Positions 1-5,085 of a DNA stretch of 5,978 nucleotides are shown here, in pieces. This DNA comes from an uncultured Oscillospiraceae bacterium (GTDB lineage: Bacteria > Bacillota > Clostridia > Oscillospirales > Oscillospiraceae). The notes beneath the pieces were generated by a model. That model saw only the letters and a list, made by a program, of their open reading frames with translations, did no database searches and was not told where the DNA came from. The first letter of the stretch is position 1, and every line of letters starts with the position of its first letter. Where the stretch lies: the NCBI GenBank assembly GCA_910584805.1, contig CAJUCB010000057.1, forward strand, positions 1 to 5,978, in the 5' to 3' direction. The position numbers were made by a program, and so were the translations under genes.

Positions 1-2269
1 GGTATTTGATGAGAATGGTGATGCAGTAGCGGACCCCACCAAAGCCCAGCAGCTGGCTCAAGCCATCCAGAATAAGCTGAAAGACATCACCTATAACTAC
101 ACCAAGAACGGCTTCAAGGAGACCACCACCGCCGACCAGGCCATCAAGGTCAAGGTGGACGGGATGAAAATCAGCTTTGAGGACGGCCTAGGCAATGGCA
201 ACAAGGTCAGCGTTGGCGCCACCAGCGGCGATATCGGCAAGACCCTGGGGATCGGCAAGACCGATACCGAGATTGAGTTGAACTATGATACCAAGTTTGT
301 GGAGGATAAGCCCACGTCTGAGTACCTTGCAGACAAGGAACTGGGCATCACCTTCAACGGCACCACCAAGAAGATCAACATGGGTGATGTGATCAAAGCG
401 GCGGGTCTTATCGATGCTGATGATAAAACTAGCGGCAACATAAAATTCAGGATTGCGTTGCAGAAAGAACTGGATGATGCCTTTGGCGCAGGTAAGATCA
501 ACGTTTCTGTAGGAAGTGGCAAGCTGGTCTTTACTCCCTCCGGCAAGGGCGACACCCTGTCCGTAGGCGGCTCCGCTGTGGAGGCCTTGGGTTTTGAGAG
601 CGGCGACTCCAACTTCATCAACCCCAGTAAGAAGATCGCAGACCTGCTGGGCGATAAGGCGGAGGACTTCTTCGCGAACAACCGCCTGAAGGGTGAGTTT
701 GAGGACCCCAACGCCAAGGGCATTGAGAAGAAGAGCCCCAACGGCAGCGTCTACTATGTGGACGAAAAGGGCAACCGGGTGGATAAGGACGGCTTCCGCA
801 TCGACAGCGAGGGCAAGTCCATCTACGATTTCAAGATCAACGGTGCCCAGATCAACGTCACCGAGGACACCACCTTGGAGAGCCTGATGAACTCCATCAA
901 CTCCAACGCCGAGGCAGGCATGAAGGTGAGCTATTCCAAGCTGACCAATGAGTTCAAGTTCACCGCCACCGAGACCGGGGCCAACAGCAAGGTGGAGTTC
1001 GGCGGGCTGGCGGAGGCCATGTTCGTGACCCATAACCGCAGCGCCAGCGATAGCTTCTCCGATATGTATGACCTTGGCGTGGGCGCAGCCGGTGAGGAAA
1101 TTGGCTTCAATATTGATGGTGTTGGCACCTACAGCTTCAACATCAAGGACACCGACTCGGTGGAGGACATTGCCCAGCAGCTGAATGACCTGCTTCAGAG
1201 GAATCACGGCAAGACTGCCTCCTTTGATAAGCTCTCAGGCCAGCTTGTGATCACTGACGATAAGACGGGCAAGGTGCTGGATTTCAAGCTGACCAGTGGT
1301 GACGGCACCGGAGAGGACGATTTTGAATTTGAACGTCCCGAGTTTGGAGCCTCCTACACCCGTGGCCAGGATGCCATCATGGACGTGGAGATCAACGGCA
1401 AGCGCTTTGAGAACTTCTCCCGCAGCAGCAACAGTGTGGATTTTGACGGCATGACCGTCAACCTGAAGGGTACCTTTGAGGCAAAGCCCAAGGAAGAAGG
1501 TAAGGACTATGAGCCCGTCACCTTCAACACCACCACCGACTCCGATAAGATCATCGAGGCCATCCGCAGCTTTGTGGACGACTACAACGAGATGGCTACG
1601 GAGATCAAAAACGCTTACTCCACCATGCCCGCCCAGAAGAGCAACGGCGCACGCTATGAGCCCCTCACCGCGGAGCAGGAGGACAGCTATTCCGAGAGTG
1701 AGCTGAAGGCATACAACGAGAAGGCCAAGCAGGGTATTCTGTTTGGGGATTCCAACATGAGCAATATGTACAGCAAGCTCCTCTCCGCCATCACCCCCGG
1801 CGGCGAGAACGGCCAGATTCTCCGGGAGATCGGCATCAAGACCAGCTACAACGATGGTATGACCACCCTGTCCCTGGATGAGGATGCCCTGCGCAACGCC
1901 CTAGAGAGCGACCCGGACAAAGTGCGCAATGCCTTTACCAAGACCACCGAGGGCGGTTCCTCCAGTGATGGCCTCATGCAGACCATGAAGAATACCCTGG
2001 ACACCTATGTCAAAACCACCGGTGAGCCCAAGGGTGTATTGATTACCCACGCGGGTTCCGCTAAGGCGTATACCTCCCTGAACCAGAACAGCCTCAAGAC
2101 ACAGATGGACAACATCGACAATCAGATCGACCGCTGGCAGGATAAGATGGCCACGCAGATCGACCGCTACACCACCAAATTCTCCCGGCTGGAACAGTTG
2201 ATCGCACAGATGAACTCCCAGGCTTCGTCGATGGCGGGCTTGATGGGTGGTTCTACCGGCGGCTATTAA
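1..2269 (+). CDS. fliD: Flagellar hook-associated protein 2 / filament cap FliD (5' end missing)
   Basis: FliD forms the cap at the tip of the growing flagellar filament, where it helps exported flagellin subunits fold into place. The first whole codon begins at base 2 and the frame is open to the TAA at 2267-2269, giving 755 visible residues. The start codon and the N-terminal coiled-coil segment lie upstream; an in-frame GTG at 155 is internal, because the protein-like frame continues before it. Visible residues about 16-430 hold repeated hook-IN-like beta modules. The FliD_C part starts near residue 450 with QDAIMDVEINGKRF and SSNSVDFDGMTVNL, then FVDDYNEMATEI, YEPLTAEQ, EKAKQGILFGDS and GIKTSYNDGMTTL. 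The end carries the usual helix with RYTTKFSRLEQLIAQMNSQ. At over 755 residues it is much longer than enterobacterial FliD (about 470); the extra length is in the surface-exposed middle. fliS follows 30 bases downstream. Family identity is secure. Confidence 0.95.
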   Translation, partial: VFDENGDAVADPTKAQQLAQAIQNKLKDITYNYTKNGFKETTTADQAIKVKVDGMKISFEDGLGNGNKVSVGATSGDIGKTLGIGKTDTEIELNYDTKFVEDKPTSEYLADKELGITFNGTTKKINMGDVIKAAGLIDADDKTSGNIKFRIALQKELDDAFGAGKINVSVGSGKLVFTPSGKGDTLSVGGSAVEALGFESGDSNFINPSKKIADLLGDKAEDFFANNRLKGEFEDPNAKGIEKKSPNGSVYYVDEKGNRVDKDGFRIDSEGKSIYDFKINGAQINVTEDTTLESLMNSINSNAEAGMKVSYSKLTNEFKFTATETGANSKVEFGGLAEAMFVTHNRSASDSFSDMYDLGVGAAGEEIGFNIDGVGTYSFNIKDTDSVEDIAQQLNDLLQRNHGKTASFDKLSGQLVITDDKTGKVLDFKLTSGDGTGEDDFEFERPEFGASYTRGQDAIMDVEINGKRFENFSRSSNSVDFDGMTVNLKGTFEAKPKEEGKDYEPVTFNTTTDSDKIIEAIRSFVDDYNEMATEIKNAYSTMPAQKSNGARYEPLTAEQEDSYSESELKAYNEKAKQGILFGDSNMSNMYSKLLSAITPGGENGQILREIGIKTSYNDGMTTLSLDEDALRNALESDPDKVRNAFTKTTEGGSSSDGLMQTMKNTLDTYVKTTGEPKGVLITHAGSAKAYTSLNQNSLKTQMDNIDNQIDRWQDKMATQIDRYTTKFSRLEQLIAQMNSQASSMAGLMGGSTGGY
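47..1291 (+). repeat. Series of diverged hook-IN-like modules within FliD
   Basis: Four stretches of the protein share a common pattern: a short beta segment, a helix with L..LN or LQ..L, then a K[IV].V.....KL.F strand pair and a glycine-containing turn. They lie at about 47-253 (QQLAQAIQNKL to KTLGI), 338-595 (LGITFNGTTKKI to EALGF), 827-1024 (FKINGAQINV to AEAMF) and 1100-1291 (IGFNIDGVGTYSF to DFKL). The first two resemble each other most in their second halves, for example KISFEDGLGNGNKVSV beside KLVFTPSGKGDTLSV. The third is the clearest match to the flagellin hook IN motif known from FliD and flagellins. The similarity is at protein level only and was judged by eye. Confidence 0.55.
758..820 (+). 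repeat. Three tandem 7-residue (21-nt) units in FliD linker
   Basis: Three consecutive heptapeptides read VDEKGNR, VDKDGFR and IDSEGKS, all fitting [VI]-D-x-x-G-x-x without gaps. They sit between two hook-IN-like modules, directly before the best-conserved one. A related string, FDENGDAVAD, occurs at the very start of the window, upstream of the first module. The DNA units are diverged, so the repeat is old or maintained by selection on the protein. Confidence 0.6.
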
Positions 2270-2299
2270 GCCAGCAAGTAAAAACCAAAGGAGTCAAAC

Positions 2300-2719
2300 A
2301 TGGATATCAAGGGATACCAGGGTTATCAAGGGTACAAGGAGCAGGGCATCAATTCCATGTCCCAGGGAGAGCTGCTTCTGCTGCTGTACGACGAGCTGGT
2401 CAAGCGCCTGCTCAGAGCAGGCTTCGCGCTAGACAAGGAGAACTTTGAGCTCTTTGACGCCAGCGTGGATCGAAGCCTGGATATCATCCGCTATCTGGAC
2501 GACACACTGGATATGCAATACCCCATCAGCCGCAACTTGAACCGCCTTTATGACTTTTTCAGCTTTGAGCTGAACCGGGTCAAGGCCGGGCGCAACAAGA
2601 CCGAGCTGGAACGGGTGGAGGCCATGGTCAGCGAACTGCGGGACACCTTCCGCCAAGCCAACAAGAACGCGGAGGAAGAGGCAGCAAGCTTGGCCCAGGC
2701 CCAGGTCGAAGGGAAGTAG
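2300..2719 (+). CDS. fliS: Flagellin export chaperone FliS
   Basis: FliS is a cytoplasmic four-helix-bundle chaperone. It binds the C-terminal end of newly made flagellin, prevents early polymerisation and hands the subunit to the flagellar type III export gate. The 139-residue product has the family's length and pattern: a tyrosine-rich N-terminus (GYQGYQGYKEQG), then the signature SMSQGELLLLLYDELVKRLL, a second helix with SLDIIRYLDDTLDM, and a third with LYDFFSFELNRVKAGRN. The C-terminal tail (NKNAEEEAASLAQAQ) is charged and likely disordered. The start ATG is preceded by AAAGGAG at 2287-2293 with six bases between. The gene follows fliD by 30 bases and precedes a fliT-like gene, the normal late-flagellar order. 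The N-terminal Y..Y motif has one extra copy compared with B. subtilis FliS as I recall it. Confidence 0.95.
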   Translation: MDIKGYQGYQGYKEQGINSMSQGELLLLLYDELVKRLLRAGFALDKENFELFDASVDRSLDIIRYLDDTLDMQYPISRNLNRLYDFFSFELNRVKAGRNKTELERVEAMVSELRDTFRQANKNAEEEAASLAQAQVEGK

Positions 2720-2725
2720 GAAGAT

Positions 2726-2732
2726 GGAGGAG
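2726..2732 (+). promoter_or_regulatory. Ribosome binding site deciding the fliT start
   Basis: GGAGGAG with nine bases to the ATG at 2742. If the upstream ATG at 2724 were used, this strong site would lie inside the coding sequence with no purpose. The site begins seven bases after the fliS stop codon (TAG, 2717-2719), which suits reinitiation or coupled translation. Confidence 0.6.
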
Positions 2733-2741
2733 AAATCCATA

Positions 2742-3113
2742 ATGGATGCCCTGGTGCTGATGAAGCGGACGGGAAACCTCCTCAACGAGATGGAGGACCT
2801 GACCAAACAGATCGCCGAGTCCATCGACCGTAACGACCGGGTGAGCATGGAAATGCTGGTGGCCATGCGGGAGGAGCCCTTGGGCAAGCTCCATGAGGCC
2901 GACCGGATTCTGCGGGAACAGCTGGCCGACATGCCTGATCGGGAAGGGGCAGCTCAGCTGGCGGCGATGCTCAACGGCGCGGCGCCGTCCCAGGAAGGGG
3001 ACTTGCCCAAAATGCTCTGTGAGCAGGTCAACCAGAATAAGCGCCGGCTGGAACAGGTTGTTGCCATGAACCAGCGGATCAACCAGAAGGTAGCCGGATC
3101 GGCACAGCAATAA
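2742..3113 (+). CDS. fliT: FliT-like flagellar export chaperone (small helical protein)
   Basis: The 123-residue product is predicted almost wholly alpha-helical: MDALVLMKRTGNLLNEMEDLTKQI, a central helix around LGKLHEADRILREQLADM, a small-residue stretch near AAMLNGAAPSQ, and a C-terminal helix rich in N, Q and R. There are no cysteine clusters, membrane segments or enzyme motifs. FliT-family proteins are short helical chaperones, typically of FliD, and sit directly after fliS, so position and size support this name; sequence similarity within the family is low. FlgN-like is the main alternative. The start at 2742 is chosen because GGAGGAG (2726-2732) lies nine bases before it. An in-frame ATG at 2724 would add six residues (MEEKSI), but has only the weaker AGGGAAG before it. 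Confidence 0.7.
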   Translation: MDALVLMKRTGNLLNEMEDLTKQIAESIDRNDRVSMEMLVAMREEPLGKLHEADRILREQLADMPDREGAAQLAAMLNGAAPSQEGDLPKMLCEQVNQNKRRLEQVVAMNQRINQKVAGSAQQ

Positions 3114-3120
3114 GGACATA

Positions 3121-3152
3121 AATATCGGCCCGGTAAACACCGGGCCGATATT
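3121..3152. terminator. Perfect 14-bp hairpin between convergent genes, probable bidirectional terminator
   Basis: The left arm AATATCGGCCCGGT (3121-3134) and right arm ACCGGGCCGATATT (3139-3152) pair without mismatch around a four-base AAAC loop. The core is GC-rich and the ends are AT. It starts eight bases after the stop codon of the fliT-like gene and lies 19 bases beyond the stop of the oppositely transcribed peptidase gene, so it can serve both. The U-tract is short: only the TATT of the arm itself on the plus strand, and ATATTTAT on the minus strand. Confidence 0.75.
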
Positions 3153-3170
3153 CCGCAACCAAAAGCCCCA

Positions 3171-4076
3171 TCAATTTGGGATAGAGATGGCCCACAGAGG
3201 GGCCCCACTGCTGGTGGAGTGGGACAGCTCATTGAGGATCAACTGGGCGTCCCAGACCGTCAGGCTTCGCTGAGGGCTGTTGGGATCGGCCACCAAAATG
3301 TCACCGCTGAGGGTGACCCCCCGCAGGAGGATGAAATGCCCTCGCTGGGTGAAGTGGCCGGGGCCCATGAGGGCTACCATCAGCTTGCCGGAGGTGAGGG
3401 CCGTTTTCAGCTCTTCCGGCGTCCGGGGGGCGAAGGACTCCACTTGGAGCCCAAAGCTCTGGGCTGTACCGGGGACAATGGAGTGGGCGGAACCGCTGCG
3501 CCGGGCCCAGTACCCATGGCTCACCGCCCAGGCGGACATGGCGACCGGGTCGGTTTCCACCTCGGTCATGCTGGCCACCACCATGGCCATCACTGTGGGG
3601 CCGCAGCCATAGCCGCCGATGGAATCGCTGCCGTAGGGCTGCATCGCCCAGGCCTCGTCAGCTTGGCAGAAATAGGTGATGTCAACGGACCCGCCGGTGA
3701 GGATTTGCTGGCCGTCCTGGGTCATCAGCTCTGTGATGGCGGGGTCGGAGATGGGGGTGTCGGTGTCCAAAATGGGTTCACTGGCCAACTGTTCCGCCTC
3801 CTTGGCAGCCACGTATTCCTCCCAACGCAGGGCCAGCTCCGCTTGCGTTTCCCGGTAGAAGTGCTTGGCGTCTTCCACCGCGTTATGTACGCTGCTGCTG
3901 CAAGCTTGGGCAGTGGAGACTACCGCCTGGACCACGGGGTCGGTGATGCGGTGGTAGAGCTCCGGGGCGAAGTACCGGCAGGCAACCAGCTCCACACCGC
4001 CGATACACAGGCAGGCCAGAAGGAGGATCAGCAGAAAAGTCCGCCTGGGATGCTTCCGTTTTTCCTTTTTTTTCAC
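3171..4076 (-). CDS. Membrane-anchored C39-like (papain-fold) cysteine peptidase
   Basis: Likely an extracytoplasmic cysteine peptidase or amidase-like enzyme of the peptidase_C39_2 type; substrate unknown. The 301-residue product begins with a very basic stretch (KKKEKRKHPRR), then one hydrophobic segment (residues about 13-32), which would anchor it with the rest outside. Residues about 45-100 are helical and charged, possibly coiled coil. The catalytic domain covers about 132-301: YFCQADEAWA with Q138 as likely oxyanion residue, GGYGCGPTVMAM with nucleophile C158, RGHFILLRGV with H247, and VADPNSP with D264 as third residue. All expected active-site positions are present. It lacks the ABC-exporter domains of bacteriocin-processing C39 proteins. 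The GTG start at 4076 has AGGAGG seven bases upstream; an earlier in-frame GTG at 4100 lies before that site and is rejected. It is convergent with the flagellar genes and divergent from the ABC ATPase. Confidence 0.8.
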   Translation of the reverse strand: MKKKEKRKHPRRTFLLILLLACLCIGGVELVACRYFAPELYHRITDPVVQAVVSTAQACSSSVHNAVEDAKHFYRETQAELALRWEEYVAAKEAEQLASEPILDTDTPISDPAITELMTQDGQQILTGGSVDITYFCQADEAWAMQPYGSDSIGGYGCGPTVMAMVVASMTEVETDPVAMSAWAVSHGYWARRSGSAHSIVPGTAQSFGLQVESFAPRTPEELKTALTSGKLMVALMGPGHFTQRGHFILLRGVTLSGDILVADPNSPQRSLTVWDAQLILNELSHSTSSGAPLWAISIPN

Positions 4077-4083
4077 CGCGTCA

Positions 4084-4089
4084 CCTCCT
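4084..4089 (-). promoter_or_regulatory. Ribosome binding site deciding the peptidase start
   Basis: CCTCCT on the plus strand reads AGGAGG on the minus strand, within the longer match AGGAGGTGA, seven bases before the GTG at 4076. This is a near-ideal Shine-Dalgarno site and excludes the longer reading from the GTG at 4100, which would place it inside the gene. Confidence 0.85.
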
Positions 4090-4123
4090 ATGCGGGACAC
4101 AAAATCAAAATTCCGCTTCGGAT

Positions 4124-4151
4124 ATTATAGCAGAAATCCTCTCATTTTCAA
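4124..4151 (-). promoter_or_regulatory. Sigma-A type promoter for the peptidase gene
   Basis: Read on the minus strand, the -35 is TTGAAA (4151-4146), the spacer 16 bases, and the -10 a perfect TATAAT (4129-4124) preceded by TGC, that is, an extended -10. Transcription would begin near 4117, leaving a leader of about 40 bases before the GTG start with its AGGAGG site. This indicates constitutive-type housekeeping transcription rather than a flagellar sigma factor. Confidence 0.75.
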
Positions 4152-4169
4152 TGAAAAGAATCGTCATTG
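4149..4169. repeat. Inverted repeat CAATGA-N9-TCATTG, possible operator
   Basis: CAATGA (4149-4154) and TCATTG (4164-4169) are exact inverted copies, centres 15 bases apart. The left arm overlaps the -35 of the leftward promoter, where a repressor would act. The arms are short, so chance is a real alternative. Confidence 0.3.
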
Positions 4170-4191
4170 CCGGGAAAATCCATGGAAAATG

Positions 4192-4221
4192 CAGGGATTG
4201 AAAAAGTCAGGGATAGAAAAA
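4192..4221 (+). repeat. Direct repeat, two copies at 16-nt period
   Basis: CAGGGATTGAAAAA (4192-4205) and CAGGGATAGAAAAA (4208-4221) match at 13 of 14 positions, separated by GT. The second copy contains the likely -35 of the rightward promoter and the first contains a better -35-like hexamer, TTGAAA. It may be an activator or repressor site, or a small duplication of promoter sequence. Confidence 0.6.
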
Positions 4222-4242
4222 TGCAAAAAGATGTGGTAGAAT
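4214..4242 (+). promoter_or_regulatory. Probable promoter for the FtsE-like ATPase gene
   Basis: An extended -10, TGGTAGAAT, covers 4234-4242 (hexamer TAGAAT at 4237-4242). Seventeen bases upstream is a weak -35, TAGAAA (4214-4219), matching TTGACA at four of six positions. The start of transcription would be near 4249, about 28 bases before the ATG. The weak -35 lying in a direct repeat suggests help from a regulator. Confidence 0.5.
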
Positions 4243-4276
4243 AGGTGAGAACTCAGTGTAGTGTCAGGAGAACGTT

Positions 4277-5050
4277 ATGCCCACGATTGAATTGGATCAT
4301 GTATCAAAAATATATAAGCCCAGATACTGGAAACGCCGCGGCATGGACCAGGACTTGGGTGTGATGGACGTGGATCTGACCATCAAGCAAGGGGAATTCG
4401 TTTTTGTGGTAGGGGATAGTGGCTCAGGAAAGAGCACCCTGCTCCAGTTGATCGCCGGTCAGACCAAGCCCACCCGGGGAAAGGTCTATGTGGACAAGAA
4501 GGACCTGAACTGGATGATGAAAATGAGCCGGAACCGGGCGGCCGTCATGTTCGGGAAAATATGGCAGGATCCTACCCTGATCCGGAAACGGACGGTGGAG
4601 GAAAATCTGACCATCGCCGCCAACATTGCCGTCGGGAAGGAGAACCCCCGTATGACCCAGGCCCGGGTGAAAAAAGTCCTAGGCCTGGTGGGGATGCGCG
4701 GTGCAGAGCAGAAATACCCTGTGGAGCTGTCCATCGGCGAGTGCCGCCGGATCGAGCTGGCCCGGGCTATGATTGGCAGCCCGCCAGTGCTGATCCTGGA
4801 CGAGATTACCGCCAACCTAGATGACGACAGCATTTGGGACACCCTCCACCTGCTCAACGACATCAACCGCAAGGGGACCACTGTTATCATGGCCACCCAC
4901 AACAGCACCTATGTCAATATCCTCTGCCGCCGGGTGATTACCTTGACAGACGGCCATATCCAGGGGGACGTGAAGAAGGGAAAATACGGGGATGTATTGG
5001 AAAGGGAGCCTCGGCTCATCCTGCCCAATTACAGAACCGATTTGATATAG
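4277..5050 (+). CDS. FtsE-like ABC transporter ATP-binding protein, without partner permease in view
   Basis: A 257-residue cytoplasmic ABC ATPase. It has Walker A GDSGSGKST (residues 46-54), Q-loop glutamine Q97 in IWQDPTLI, signature LSIGECRR (151-158), Walker B LILDE (172-176) followed by ITANLD, and H-loop H208 in MATHN. GEFVFVVG and the Q-loop followed by RKRTVEEN resemble FtsE, the ATPase that works with FtsX to control cell-wall hydrolases during division; LolD/MacB-type ATPases are the next closest group. The signature departs from LSGGQ (Ile for the first Gly, Glu-Cys after the second), and the Walker B is followed by Ile rather than Pro. An inserted basic stretch (KPRYWKRRGMDQD, 14-26) precedes Walker A. 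The start ATG has AGGAG six bases upstream (4266-4270). No FtsX-like membrane protein follows; a chemoreceptor gene begins 36 bases downstream. It could act with a permease elsewhere or in a non-transport role. Confidence 0.8.
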   Translation: MPTIELDHVSKIYKPRYWKRRGMDQDLGVMDVDLTIKQGEFVFVVGDSGSGKSTLLQLIAGQTKPTRGKVYVDKKDLNWMMKMSRNRAAVMFGKIWQDPTLIRKRTVEENLTIAANIAVGKENPRMTQARVKKVLGLVGMRGAEQKYPVELSIGECRRIELARAMIGSPPVLILDEITANLDDDSIWDTLHLLNDINRKGTTVIMATHNSTYVNILCRRVITLTDGHIQGDVKKGKYGDVLEREPRLILPNYRTDLI

Positions 5051-5085
5051 AAAACCATAGTAAAGAATAATTGGGAGGAGATCTT

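Noticed and set aside
188..1207. Long minus-strand open frame opposite fliD (339 codons).
   Set aside because: It mirrors the codon bias of fliD; its product is a low-complexity run of V, L, G, A and H without recognisable motifs, and the plus frame encodes clear FliD domains.
155..2269. A fliD start at the GTG at 155.
   Set aside because: The same frame is open from base 2 and encodes residues that align with the repeated modules, so the GTG is an internal valine codon.
3122..3151. Possible sigma-D promoter, because GCCGATAT occurs on both strands.
   Set aside because: The -35 element TAAA is not found about 15 bases upstream on either strand; the match arises from the palindromic terminator.
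2429..3158. Minus-strand open frames opposite fliS and the FliT-like gene.
   Set aside because: They overlap two well-supported plus-strand genes and the hairpin, and show no coherent protein features.
4077..4100. A peptidase start at the GTG at 4100.
   Set aside because: It would place the AGGAGGTGA site inside the gene; the GTG at 4076 has ideal spacing from it.
3219..4130. Long plus-strand open frame opposite the peptidase gene (303 codons).
   Set aside because: The product is rich in G, H and A with no family features, while the minus strand has a promoter, a Shine-Dalgarno site and a full active site.
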